From a virus, in the IMG/VR virus record IMGVR_UViG_3300022538_000627, positions 1-26,932 of that record: a stretch of DNA of 26,932 bases; one strand, 5' to 3'. Position 1 is the first letter of the stretch; each line of letters starts with the position of its first letter. The translations under genes and the position numbers were made by a program. This document shows positions 7,407-14,494 of this stretch, one piece after another. The notes under the pieces are model-generated. The model was not told where the DNA came from. It did no database searches and worked only from the letters and a program-made list of their open reading frames with translations.

Positions 7407-7505
7407 CTAATTATTATTTATATCATTGAGATGTGTTAGATCTATAATATTCTTTGATGAGTGAATAGATTTTGCACACTTTATATTTCTATTGTTTTTT
7501 ATCAT
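7407..7505 (-). CDS. Possible 32-aa peptide
   Basis: An ATG at 7505 behind ATAAAGGAA opens a 32-codon ORF (MIKNNRNIKCAKSIHSSKNI...) ending TAG. It follows a TATAAT-type promoter and AT-rich leader (about 7507-7560) of the same family as those at 13741-13835 and 14798-14912. The Shine-Dalgarno is very close to the ATG, so translation is uncertain; no homology is recognised. Confidence 0.3.
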   Translation of the reverse strand: MIKNNRNIKCAKSIHSSKNIIDLTHLNDINNN

Positions 7506-7506
7506 T

Positions 7507-7560
7507 TCCTTTATTAATCAGTTGTATTATTGCTATTAAATGTAGTTCTATTATAACATA
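7507..7560 (-). promoter_or_regulatory. TATAAT-type promoter with conserved leader
   Basis: Minus-strand sequence with TATGTTATAATAG, then an AT-rich leader containing AGCAATAATACAACTGATTA and AAAGGAA. The same arrangement (TATAAT, leader with a stem-loop, ATTAATAAAAGGAA) recurs near 13741, 14345, 14800 and, inverted, 18780. Confidence 0.4.
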
Positions 7561-7590
7561 AATACGGTAATTTTATTATATTTACAACTA

Positions 7591-8259
7591 TTATAATTTA
7601 ACATTTTTTAATATTGTACCTTTTATATTATCTCTTGTTTTTATATATATAAACTGAGGCAAGGAACCTTTAGACCTTAATTGTAATTTAGATTCATTAC
7701 CGTTAATTTTAACATCAAAAATAGTATCAGTCTCTCCATTTATTTTAATTCTAACTCTTTCAATTTCAATCTTGGGTTTATTATCATTTGAGACATTACT
7801 TATTTTAGAACCTTCAATTTTATAATGAGAACATGAATTTGGTGAAATACACATAGCAGTTAATAAAGCAAATTCAATCATACTATCAAGATTTAAATTA
7901 TTCTCAGCGACAATACTCAGAAATTCAAATGACGGTAAAATACTCTTTGTAAAATTTTCACTTTTTGGCTTAAATTGTTGTATTTGTTTCATTGCAGATA
8001 AACCTTCTTTGTATTCATATACAAGACAAGGAAAATTTAAACACCTTTGTATTTTCTCAAAGTACCTATACATTATTTCTCTACTATATCTATCAAATTT
8101 TTTTCTTGGGAAGGATAATTTAATATTATACTCTTTGACTAAATTAAAAAGTGCAAATGATCCGTGAAGTGATTCACTTGAACTTTTCTTTAATGATATA
8201 CCTATCACATCATTATTGCTCCCAATATATTTATTATATGCTGATATATCAAATTTCAT
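7591..8259 (-). CDS. C-terminal part of a split PD-(D/E)XK-like phage protein
   Basis: A 222-residue protein of uncertain family. Its first 30 residues contain NDVIGISLKKSSSESLHG; the preceding ORF ends with DRWNPSDFYFIKKFNIDEI. Read together, W-N-P-x-D ... I-S-L-K-K is the order seen in a family of phage proteins whose spacing resembles the PD...(D/E)xK nuclease core. The ATG at 8259 lies inside the end of the upstream ORF (11-bp overlap, +1 frame), so either the two halves are made as coupled subunits or one indel has split a single gene. The rest has ILPSFEFLSIVAENNLNLDS and CISPNSCSHYKI with no motif I can name. Confidence 0.5.
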   Translation of the reverse strand: MKFDISAYNKYIGSNNDVIGISLKKSSSESLHGSFALFNLVKEYNIKLSFPRKKFDRYSREIMYRYFEKIQRCLNFPCLVYEYKEGLSAMKQIQQFKPKSENFTKSILPSFEFLSIVAENNLNLDSMIEFALLTAMCISPNSCSHYKIEGSKISNVSNDNKPKIEIERVRIKINGETDTIFDVKINGNESKLQLRSKGSLPQFIYIKTRDNIKGTILKNVKL

Positions 8260-8830
8260 CTATATTAAATTTTTTAATGAAATAAAAATCAGATGGATTC
8301 CACCTATCTTTTGAACTTAAACCCGATAATTTTTTACCAATATGTCTAATAAGTTTATATAATTCATCATTATGATGAATAGTGTATTTTTTTAACGTTT
8401 CATCACCGAATTTATTAACGATAGCAAGTGCCGAATTATTAACAGATTTTAACCACGATTTATTTTCTTTAAGGAAATTAAGAACAATACTAATATTAGC
8501 ATGTGATTTAACTTTATCAGATGGTTTATATGTTTCAAGATTTAATACTTCACCACTATATAGTAATGAATCTATCGCAATCACTACACCAACTTCTTGA
8601 AGTAATGTTTTATTATTTGTGCCTTTCAGATATTTTTTCTTTGTCTCTTCAGATATATTTATTTTACAATTGTTGAAATGGTACCGTTTCATATTTGAGA
8701 TACCACCTTCCATGGAACAACGTGTACAAGTGACTTTTCTTTGTTTTCTACCAACAGATATTTTTTTCTTTGTATAGTCAGTAACTTCATGAGATTTGGA
8801 TATTTTTTCTGAATATTTAAATTTTGCCAT
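8249..8830 (-). CDS. Homing-endonuclease tail fused to N-part of PD-(D/E)XK-like protein
   Basis: A 193-residue protein. Residues about 10-70 look like the DNA-binding tail of a phage homing endonuclease: TKKKISVGRKQRKVTCTRCS, then GGISNMKRYHFNNCK (a C-x2-C ... H-x3-C zinc-binding pattern often following NUMOD3 modules) and SEETKKKYLKG. From about residue 72 it changes to a different protein (TLLQEVGVVIAIDSLLYSGE ... HIGKKLSGL, WNPSDFYF), which continues in the next ORF. This is best explained as a fusion or relic of an endonuclease insertion at the 5' end of the host gene. No clear Shine-Dalgarno. Confidence 0.5.
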   Translation of the reverse strand: MAKFKYSEKISKSHEVTDYTKKKISVGRKQRKVTCTRCSMEGGISNMKRYHFNNCKINISEETKKKYLKGTNNKTLLQEVGVVIAIDSLLYSGEVLNLETYKPSDKVKSHANISIVLNFLKENKSWLKSVNNSALAIVNKFGDETLKKYTIHHNDELYKLIRHIGKKLSGLSSKDRWNPSDFYFIKKFNIDEI

Positions 8831-9209
8831 TTTATTACTGTATTAAAGTCAACTACTTTCTTAATTTTATTATATGTTTCTATTGCCACTATATTGGTTT
8901 TTTTCAACACAGTATTAAACCTGCTTCCAGATTTAGCATGTGATATATTGCGTTTCATTACTCTGTTAACATCAATACTTAAAATCAAATTTTAACTATA
9001 CTTACTTGTGCAATAAATTTGCCACTTTTTGAACGATGCTACTTGAGATATAGCATTACCAATTGATTTACTTGTTTTTTTTTTCAAAATTATCACTTGA
9101 TAATTTTTTTAGTTATAGCATTAACTAATGGAAATTTAAAACTCTTTCTGTATATGTAATTTTTTCCACCTACAGAATCACTTTTTACTAATAAAAAAAT
9201 CTTACATAC
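8831..9209 (-). pseudogene. Frame-disrupted coding remnants
   Basis: Three coding-like pieces lie end to end on the minus strand in different frames. They are 9209-9093 (no start; SDSVGGKNYIYRKSFKFPLV), about 9088-8992 (KSIGNAISQVASFKKWQIYC) and 8988-8831 (DVNRVMKRNISHAKSGSRFN). A run of ten T's at 9075-9084 separates the first two, a likely place for a frameshift. They may be the broken 5' part of the gene continuing at 8249-8830. I recognise no family; the stretch 8989-9213 holds nothing else. Confidence 0.4.
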
Positions 9210-9213
9210 CTAA

Positions 9214-9933
9214 CTAAATTAAATAATTTCTAAAAGACACTATGCGTTTTCCATAATCTCTATAATACATCTCAATATATTTGTTTGAAATATCTTTAAT
9301 TTTTAATTCTTTTATTAGTCTTTGGTATCCATTATTTTTAATCTCAAAGTCAAGTTCAGGATTACCAACTTCTAATTCTTGTCCTCTCTGGGGTTTAAGC
9401 CCCCAAAGTAAATTAATATATCTATCATGTGTTCTTTGAATTGCTAGTACGTCAAGGTGTTTTTTCATTAATTTCAATAAACCAAGAAAAGATTCAAAGT
9501 GTTGGAAATCCGCTTCATTTCCATCTGATTGTTTGAAAGTAAGTTTATAAATCTCAAAAACATTAGTTCTATATGTGCTTTCTATTGATGGTATTTCTTT
9601 ATAAACTTGTTTACCATCCATAACAATAATCCGATTATTAATATTCATCAATGGTTTATATGCTACACGTAAACCTCTTCCAACTGAGAATTTTAACATT
9701 TTTGGAATAGCATGAATTTTAGATTTTGATATTGTGATGTTTTCTGGTGTTGATTTGGTAGTGGCAATAACAATATTATCTCTGATTGAATTGCCACCGA
9801 CAAGAGCCCGTATCAATAATTTGTGCATCACACTTTTTATTCCAATCTTAGCATCTAAGAAACTCGCTGAGTGGCTAAATTTTGCCCATTGTGATGGTTT
9901 CGATGATTTTATTTTAAATCTTATTTTTTTCAT
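9214..9933 (-). CDS. Hypothetical protein (239 aa)
   Basis: A 239-residue basic protein starting MKKIRFKIKSSKPSQWAKFS. No family recognised. Segments such as NRIIVMDGKQVYKEIPSIES, DFQHFESFLGLLKLMKKHLD and RYINLLWGLKPQRGQELEVG look like a folded soluble alpha/beta protein. Base composition is less AT-rich than the flanking phage genes, as in its neighbour 9961-10539, so the pair may have been acquired together. It starts 27 bp after that gene's stop, with the small inverted repeat TTGCC-ACT-GGCAA between them. Confidence 0.55.
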   Translation of the reverse strand: MKKIRFKIKSSKPSQWAKFSHSASFLDAKIGIKSVMHKLLIRALVGGNSIRDNIVIATTKSTPENITISKSKIHAIPKMLKFSVGRGLRVAYKPLMNINNRIIVMDGKQVYKEIPSIESTYRTNVFEIYKLTFKQSDGNEADFQHFESFLGLLKLMKKHLDVLAIQRTHDRYINLLWGLKPQRGQELEVGNPELDFEIKNNGYQRLIKELKIKDISNKYIEMYYRDYGKRIVSFRNYLI

Positions 9934-9960
9934 TTATTGCCAGTGGCAATCATTAGCACT

Positions 9961-10539
9961 TCAAGCGACTTTTTTTTCGTCTTTATAAAAATTGCTTTCT
10001 TTGGCAATAATCTTTCCTATGTAAGTATGGGTATCTCTATTTTTCTCAGCTTGATTATCATTTATCACATGCTGGCTTGGTGTTGTTTGACCTTGTTTTG
10101 TCGTTTTGCTAGACAACAAAAGATTGCCTTGCTCATCTTTCCCGAGTTTAAGAAAAGATCGTAATTTATAAAGTTTATTACCATTGGGTTTAATCTTACA
10201 TAGTAGAGCTACATCGCCAACAACTAGGCTTTCAATTTTACAACTTTTATCTACCAAAACCCTATCATAATCAGCAATATTACCTTTGAATTGTTTAAGT
10301 GAATTTCCCCATACTCGAACAACCTGCATATCCTTATGGTGCGAGCTATAAGTCTCTTTGCCAATATGAAAAAGATACTCGTTTGTTAGTCTAACAACAG
10401 GTAGCGGAGGTTTCATTTGAACGACTCCAGCATAAGCATAAATTTCAGTAGCAAAGTCATTTATATTATCGTCTTCTGCATAGACATATAACAAGAAAAA
10501 GACTAGAACAGTAATTAATAATAAAGAAATAAATATCAT
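9961..10539 (-). CDS. Membrane-anchored S24/S26 peptidase-like protein
   Basis: A 192-residue protein with one N-terminal membrane segment (residues 2-20, IFISLLLITVLVFFLLYVY), followed by a soluble domain. Residues about 75-140 read VVRVWGNSLKQFKGNIADYD, RVLVDKS, VVGDVALLCKI, KLYKLRSF. The order G-x-S ... D-x-V-L-V ... GD-V ... Y-K-L-R is that of S24/S26 (LexA/signal peptidase) folds, with Ser in WGNS and Lys in YKLR as candidate catalytic residues. The region after residue 145 is Gln/Lys-rich and probably disordered. A strong GAGGAG ribosome-binding site lies inside the leader ORF 10536-10592, whose stop overlaps this ATG (ATGA). Composition is less AT-rich than its neighbours. Function is inferred only. 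Confidence 0.5.
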   Translation of the reverse strand: MIFISLLLITVLVFFLLYVYAEDDNINDFATEIYAYAGVVQMKPPLPVVRLTNEYLFHIGKETYSSHHKDMQVVRVWGNSLKQFKGNIADYDRVLVDKSCKIESLVVGDVALLCKIKPNGNKLYKLRSFLKLGKDEQGNLLLSSKTTKQGQTTPSQHVINDNQAEKNRDTHTYIGKIIAKESNFYKDEKKVA

Positions 10540-10592
10540 GTTTTTAACTCCTCTTCAAAATCATTTATCTTGTTGTTTTGGTATAAAATCAT
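10536..10592 (-). CDS. 18-aa leader ORF coupled to the S24/S26-like gene
   Basis: ATG at 10592 behind AAAGGAGAAATAAA encodes MILYQNNKINDFEEELKT and stops in an ATGA overlap with the next ATG. Its last codons contain the GAGGAG site for that gene. A clear case of a short coupled leader. Confidence 0.5.
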   Translation of the reverse strand: MILYQNNKINDFEEELKT

Positions 10593-10618
10593 TTTATTTC
10601 TCCTTTTATTTTTAAAAT

Positions 10619-10795
10619 TTAGATTAGTTGAATTTCTTTCTGTGAAATATTGAATTTTAAAGAATTCTTTTTTGAATCAAACAATGTACCATTTTCATCT
10701 ATATATCCTTCAACTATAGAATCATCAAATGGAACAAATTCAAAATCAACTTGACATTTAGTCATTCTTTTTCTTAAGACTTTAATTTTTTTCAT
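10619..10795 (-). CDS. Small hypothetical protein (58 aa)
   Basis: A 58-residue ORF (MKKIKVLRKRMTKCQVDFEF ... FNISQKEIQLI). The highly charged N-terminus followed by FVPFDDSIVEGYIDENGTLF looks like a small beta-rich protein. No Shine-Dalgarno is obvious upstream (TTTCCTATG), so the start is uncertain. No family recognised. Confidence 0.5.
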   Translation of the reverse strand: MKKIKVLRKRMTKCQVDFEFVPFDDSIVEGYIDENGTLFDSKKNSLKFNISQKEIQLI

Positions 10796-10873
10796 AGGAA
10801 ATAATTGTAATGGCTTAATAGTTAATATTTTAATAAGTATCTAGTTAATTTTATTACTATTTAAAATTATTTG

Positions 10874-10976
10874 TTTAATTGACGTGTTTTTTTATAATAA
10901 ATTTAATAGATTTATAATTCAATTATTTAATTGACGTGTTTTTTATAATAAATTTAATAGATTTATAATTCAATTT
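10874..10976. repeat. Two tandem 52-bp direct repeats
   Basis: Units 10874-10925 and 10926-10976 both read TTTAATTGACGTGTTTTTT..., differing by one T in a homopolymer and at the last bases. They lie in the otherwise empty 229-bp region 10796-11024. Each contains TTGACGTG and ends in TTTATAATTCAATT. They could be a regulatory or replication-related repeat; there is no direct evidence. Confidence 0.75.
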
Positions 10977-11024
10977 AAATTAAACAAATCTACTATTTCA
11001 GTCGAATTAAATTAAGTCAGATAA

Positions 11025-11555
11025 TTAAATAATATTATCAGGATCTATCGATGTAATACCATCAAGTTCAAAATAATTACCATATTCATCAATTAAAATT
11101 TCATCTTTATATGGAAAATCTATAAGAAATACACTATTTATTTGTTCTCCAATACTGGAAATTGTTAATTTATTTGATCCTATATATTTAGCACCATTGA
11201 TAATTTCCTTACTTTCAAGTGAATCTAAATAATCCCAAAGTTCTTCTTTAAGTTGCTCTGGAATCATAATATCTATATCACCAATAATTGGTTTATATTT
11301 CATTACTTCTTCATCACTAAATGATGGGTTCATGATAAAAGAAGTACTACCATTAAATACAAATCCATCATCTAAAATTTTATCATCTGGCCAGATTGAT
11401 TTATTATATAAAGACTTAAATTGACTATTCATTGTTTTAAAGATTTCGATAAATATATTAATAAATTGACTGCGACCAATATCTTTAAGTTGTATCTTTT
11501 GTGCTCTTGTTTCTTCGCCTGTATATTTATTTACAGCTGTTACATTCCCACCCAT
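11025..11555 (-). CDS. Polymerase-beta-fold nucleotidyltransferase-like protein
   Basis: A 176-residue protein beginning MGGNVTAVNKYTGEETRAQK. Residues about 65-100 contain FNGSTSFIMN (a G-S motif) and KPIIGDIDIMIP (D-x-D), the two halves of the pol-beta nucleotidyltransferase active site. The C-terminal part (NSVFLIDFPY...) supplies only a weak candidate for the third acidic residue and the protein is short, so it may be truncated. Homologous phage proteins are usually annotated simply as nucleotidyltransferases. The ATG lies 18 bp downstream of the stop of the GIY-YIG gene at 11574-12335. Confidence 0.55.
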   Translation of the reverse strand: MGGNVTAVNKYTGEETRAQKIQLKDIGRSQFINIFIEIFKTMNSQFKSLYNKSIWPDDKILDDGFVFNGSTSFIMNPSFSDEEVMKYKPIIGDIDIMIPEQLKEELWDYLDSLESKEIINGAKYIGSNKLTISSIGEQINSVFLIDFPYKDEILIDEYGNYFELDGITSIDPDNII

Positions 11556-11573
11556 GATTTAATTCCTCATTTA

Positions 11574-12335
11574 TTATATAATAACTCTAGCATACCAACC
11601 GCTATACTGACTATATTTATCAATAAATGCTCTTGAACGTCCACCACTTAAATTGAATAATAACTTAGTATTTTTCTGATATGTTTTCTTAAATGACTCA
11701 TATGGTAAATTATTCATTGAACAAAATGGTTTAAAACCTCCATTACAGTTAAATATTACTTCATCCTTTTTGTTGTAAATATTTATCTTTATTGCGTTTG
11801 CGTTATTTTCACCTGTTCGTGCAATAGATAAATTTTTCTTATGTTCTTCTGAAAATATTTTACCTTTCTGAGCAATAGATATTTTTTCTTTATGTTCATC
11901 TGAAAATATTCTACCTTTCTTAGCATCTGACATTATTTTCTTTGTCTTATCTGATGTTTTTCTGCCCCTTTGAAATATAGATATTTTTCTCTTTACTTTA
12001 TCAGTATGTTTTATACCAGTCCTATCAAATCCATCACTTGTCTGTTTTGCTCTATTATAGAATGATTCATTTATCCCAACATTAAATTTATTATGTAACT
12101 TAATTTCTAATTTAAGTGCATCTTCTTTAGTTTTAAATGTTTCAATTATAGTATAAGTATAATGCTCTTTATTCAATATTTGGTCTTTCTTAAATTCTTT
12201 ATCTTTGCTACAGCTAAAATATTTAAATCCAATATCATTGATTGGATCACAAAAACAATGCCTATATCCTATATAGTGTTTATTTAATTGTATATTTGTA
12301 ATTCTATATACGTAATAATATTCTTTTAATTTCAT
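11574..12335 (-). CDS. GIY-YIG homing endonuclease with NUMOD3 repeats (2)
   Basis: A 253-residue protein. The N-terminus has YYYVYRITNIQLNKHYIGYR, the GIY (here VYR) and YIG strands with the Tyr/Arg of the active site, and LEIKLHNKFN carrying the catalytic-region Glu. About residues 105-175 hold four NUMOD3-like modules (TDKVKRKISI, SDKTKKIMSD, SDEHKEKISIAQKGK, SEEHKKNLSIA). The C-terminal NUMOD1-like domain (INIYNKKDEVIFNCNGGFKP ... GGRSRAFIDKYSQYSGWYA) is closely related to that of 6560-7333. It lies between the Ntn-hydrolase-like gene and the pol-beta-like gene, a typical intergenic homing position. Confidence 0.88.
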   Translation of the reverse strand: MKLKEYYYVYRITNIQLNKHYIGYRHCFCDPINDIGFKYFSCSKDKEFKKDQILNKEHYTYTIIETFKTKEDALKLEIKLHNKFNVGINESFYNRAKQTSDGFDRTGIKHTDKVKRKISIFQRGRKTSDKTKKIMSDAKKGRIFSDEHKEKISIAQKGKIFSEEHKKNLSIARTGENNANAIKINIYNKKDEVIFNCNGGFKPFCSMNNLPYESFKKTYQKNTKLLFNLSGGRSRAFIDKYSQYSGWYARVII

Positions 12336-12418
12336 GTATTATTGCTAGTTTCGTAGTAATGTTATTGCTATAATGATACACAAGATTAATAACTCAATTT
12401 TGTTTATTATAAATTGAA

Positions 12419-13441
12419 TTATATTAATTTATCTTTAATATCACAAATTTGTATTAAATCTTTAAACGTTTCAAACATTTTAGAATGATGCGGTAAGATA
12501 ACCATATGTGTTTTATATTTAGATGATATTAAATTCTCCTGATTTTTAATATCAAATGAACATGCGATTGGTTTTACTATCATTGTTCCAGATGGGTCAG
12601 TTTGAATAATTGAAGTTGTATAAATTTGAACTTTTTCCTTAATTTTATCATCTTTAATTCTTAATGGTCTAAAGAATGAATTTTTGTCGATATTTTCTCT
12701 CCCCATTTTAGATAAAGAAATAATAAGATCTAAAGGTTCATATGCTTCTTCTTTTAGAATACTAATAGCATAATCCCGTCTCTTCATTGCTGATTTATAT
12801 CCAATACCATCTGTTACCTGATAACCAAATGAATCATCTAAGATACCAGTATTACTCCTAACAATAAGATAGTCTTCCTTAATTTCAAGTACCTTATTAC
12901 TAAATTTTTCTACTGGAACAATATCTTCAAAGCGTTTGTTTGAATGTAGTTTATCCCGATATTCATCCTTTATTTCAATAGGTAATGATTTCTCAATAAT
13001 GAATAATCTATTTCCATTTGTTAGTAAAGTACATCCATCTAATTTTTCATTCTTTAGCAAATTAGATGCGGTTTCAATATCTTTTGATTTTAAAACTTTA
13101 CGAATTACACGCCCATTCTTAGCAACACCTTTATGAATGTTTATATTATTGTTAGATGGTCTTGATTTGCCATCTTTTTTATCGGTATAGTTATTAAGGG
13201 CAGAATTAACTATACTTAAATATGAATCATCCTCAAGTACTGAAAGACCTTCTGTCCAATCAGTATCAATATCAATTAAGAATAATTGAGATGCATTATG
13301 ATCTTGTACTGTATATCTTCTTACCTTATATTTAGCATCATAAATACGGTCACGTATTTTTGCGAGCCGCCATTTTGCATCACTTGTTGGTTTACCTGTT
13401 TTTCTATCTCGTGGCAATTTCATTGCAACTATAATACACAT
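12419..13441 (-). CDS. Ntn-hydrolase-like protein with N-terminal MC
   Basis: A 340-residue protein starting MCIIVAMKLPRDRKTG. An N-terminal Met-Cys followed by a hydrophobic strand is characteristic of Ntn-hydrolases (glutamine amidotransferase class II, acyltransferases), where Cys2 becomes the nucleophile once Met is removed. Later segments such as DIDTDWTEGLSVLEDDSYLS, GCTLLTNGNRLFIIEK and LEIKEDYLIVRSNTGI fit the alternating strand pattern of that fold (NG and N-T-G turns). Substrate unknown. A TATAAATA late promoter and a GGAG site sit just upstream, so it is expected to be a late product. The assignment rests on fold-level pattern only. Confidence 0.55.
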   Translation of the reverse strand: MCIIVAMKLPRDRKTGKPTSDAKWRLAKIRDRIYDAKYKVRRYTVQDHNASQLFLIDIDTDWTEGLSVLEDDSYLSIVNSALNNYTDKKDGKSRPSNNNINIHKGVAKNGRVIRKVLKSKDIETASNLLKNEKLDGCTLLTNGNRLFIIEKSLPIEIKDEYRDKLHSNKRFEDIVPVEKFSNKVLEIKEDYLIVRSNTGILDDSFGYQVTDGIGYKSAMKRRDYAISILKEEAYEPLDLIISLSKMGRENIDKNSFFRPLRIKDDKIKEKVQIYTTSIIQTDPSGTMIVKPIACSFDIKNQENLISSKYKTHMVILPHHSKMFETFKDLIQICDIKDKLI

Positions 13442-13460
13442 ATATTACTCCATTTTTTTT

Positions 13461-13525
13461 ATATTATTTATATTGTGTATTATTAAATTCCTATTATAAC
13501 ATAGATTTTCTACCTATGATTAAGT
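13461..13525. repeat. 65-bp direct repeat, copy A
   Basis: Identical, apart from one base (ATAGATTTT versus ATAAATTTT), to 13822-13886. Both copies hold TATAAATA on the minus strand and CTACCTATGATTAAGT at one end. The repeats bracket the 65-aa gene 13537-13734, so recombination between them could delete or duplicate that gene. Confidence 0.85.
13465..13472 (-). promoter_or_regulatory. T4-type late promoter (TATAAATA)
   Basis: TATAAATA on the minus strand, 23 bp before the ATG at 13441, with TGGAGTA between. It is part of a 65-bp repeat whose second copy (13822-13886) also contains TATAAATA at 13826-13833. Confidence 0.5.
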
Positions 13526-13536
13526 GTTTTTCATTA

Positions 13537-13734
13537 TTACGATTTGTTGAAGAATTTAAAGTCTTCAACTAAACGTAACGGGAAAGTTGTTTTCATATAC
13601 TCTTCGCCTGTATTGTCGTATTTGATAGTTATATTTTTATCTGTTATTGAAAATTTAAATATATTTTCATAAGTAGCGGTAGTTTTTTTACCCTTAACCA
13701 AATGAGTTATTTCTAAATTGTATGTTGTTTTCAT
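13537..13734 (-). CDS. Small hypothetical protein (65 aa), paralogue of 18889-19086
   Basis: A 65-residue beta-rich protein (MKTTYNLEITHLVKGKKTTA ... VEDFKFFNKS). It has about 88% visible identity to the protein at 18889-19086 on the other strand. No family recognised; the length and strand pattern would fit a small single-domain beta protein. It has a good AAAAGGAA site and sits downstream of a TATAAT promoter plus stem-loop leader (13741-13835). Confidence 0.7.
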   Translation of the reverse strand: MKTTYNLEITHLVKGKKTTATYENIFKFSITDKNITIKYDNTGEEYMKTTFPLRLVEDFKFFNKS

Positions 13735-13740
13735 TTTTAT

Positions 13741-13835
13741 TCCTTTTATTAATCAATAGCATTATTGCTTTTGATAATTCTATTATATCATAGTTTTATG
13801 TATATAAATTAGTTTATTTTAATATTATTTATATT
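13741..13835 (-). promoter_or_regulatory. TATAAT promoter and stem-loop leader of the 65-aa gene
   Basis: Minus strand: TATATACATAAAACTATGATATAATAG, then an imperfect stem-loop whose plus-strand sequence is ATCAATAGC-ATTATT-GCTTTTGAT, then ATTAATAAAAGGAA before the ATG. In the related leader at 14798-14912 the stem is ATCAATATC/GATATTGAT, so the arms change together (one mismatch here). That compensatory pattern supports a structured RNA leader or an operator. Confidence 0.5.
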
Positions 13836-13886
13836 GTGTATTATTAAATTCCTATTATAACATAAATTTTCTACCTATGATTAAGT
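13822..13886. repeat. 65-bp direct repeat, copy B
   Basis: Second copy of the repeat at 13461-13525. It overlaps the 3' end of the small membrane-protein gene (13881-14021). Confidence 0.85.
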
Positions 13887-14021
13887 CTTTTTAGTTTTTT
13901 TGATTATTTTCTTTATCAATTTTCTATTCGAGTACAAACGGTAAATTATCTTCCCAATCTCTACAAATATTAATATAATTAATATACCAATAAAAAACCA
14001 CATTAGTTGAATTATATTCAT
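13881..14021 (-). CDS. Small single-span membrane protein (46 aa)
   Basis: A 46-residue ORF starting MNIIQLMWFFIGILIILIFV: one strong membrane helix (residues 3-21) followed by a very basic tail (RKLIKKIIKKTKKT). Positive-inside predicts the C-terminus in the cytoplasm. An AAGGAATAAATAA site precedes the ATG. Small phage membrane proteins of this type include holin/antiholin-like and superinfection-exclusion proteins, but nothing specific identifies it. Confidence 0.55.
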   Translation of the reverse strand: MNIIQLMWFFIGILIILIFVEIGKIIYRLYSNRKLIKKIIKKTKKT

Positions 14022-14116
14022 TTATTTATTCCTTCATTTCAATAACAGAATTGTTAATTATAATTTATTACTTAAATATAGATTTTTTTATAAGCAATGG
14101 TAAATGCTGTTTCATA

Positions 14117-14193
14117 TGGTGGGCCTAGTTGGACTCGAACCAACGACCAATCGATTATGAGTCGATTGCTCTAACCAACTTAGCTATAGGGTT
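14117..14193 (-). tRNA. tRNA-Ile2 (CAU anticodon, probably lysidine-modified), imperfect acceptor
   Basis: A 77-nt cloverleaf with encoded CCA. The anticodon arm is AATCGA-CTCATAA-TCGATT (anticodon CAU) and the T arm holds GGTTCGAGTCC. The anticodon arm CGACTCATAATCG matches that of bacterial tRNA-Ile2, whose CAU is changed by TilS to lysidine-AU to read AUA; this fits a phage with many AUA codons, and T4 also carries such a tRNA. Oddity: the 3' acceptor strand is TAGGCCC but the 5' strand is AACCCTA, so the first three pairs do not form. The 5' end may have been replaced by recombination. Confidence 0.85.
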
Positions 14194-14240
14194 ATTCTAG
14201 GAAACTTTTTTTTATAATTAATTTATGCATCTTTTATATG

Positions 14241-14314
14241 TGGAGACTGGGACCGGAGTTGAACCGGTCTGTAAGGCTTTGCAGGCCCCTGCATAACCGC
14301 TTTGCTACCCAGCC
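14241..14314 (-). tRNA. tRNA-Cys (GCA)
   Basis: A 74-nt cloverleaf with encoded CCA. The anticodon loop is CTGCAAA (GCA), the D arm AGCAAAGCGGTTATGCA and the T arm CCGGTTCAACTCCGG. Acceptor strands GGCTGGG and CCCAGTC pair with one G-U, and the discriminator is U, as expected for Cys. It probably shares a transcript with the tRNA-Ile2 gene. Confidence 0.93.
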
Positions 14315-14344
14315 ATGATAATTGAATTGTAATTATGGTATTCC

Positions 14345-14405
14345 TTCCCTTTTAATAAATAGCGGAATTGCTTTTGATATTTATATTATATCGTTATTTA
14401 TTTTA
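14345..14405 (-). promoter_or_regulatory. TATAAT-type promoter and leader of the tRNA genes
   Basis: Minus strand: ATAACGATATAATATAAATATC, then a leader with GCAATTCCGCTATTTATTAAAAGGGAAGGAATA. This is the same promoter-leader family seen at 13741-13835 and 14798-14912, here placed in front of the tRNA pair. Confidence 0.4.
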
Positions 14406-14464
14406 AATTTTTTCATACTACCCCCTATAACAGGCGTTAAAGAGGCTTAGATTGTAGGTGTAGA

Positions 14465-14489
14465 AAAAGGGGCGTTTCCAACCCCTTTT
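14465..14489 (-). terminator. Rho-independent terminator
   Basis: Minus strand: AAAAGGGG-TTGGAAACG-CCCCTTTT followed by T and CTACACC; an 8-bp stem flanked by A and T runs, placed six bases after the stop of the gene at 14495-14797. The symmetry lets it work in both directions. Confidence 0.8.
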
Positions 14490-14494
14490 ACCCT

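Noticed and set aside
8249-8280. Programmed frameshift joining the ORFs at 8249-8830 and 7591-8259
   Set aside because: The A-run before the overlap does not form a canonical X-XXY-YYZ slippery site in the zero frame, and the shift needed is +1. An indel or coupled start is simpler.
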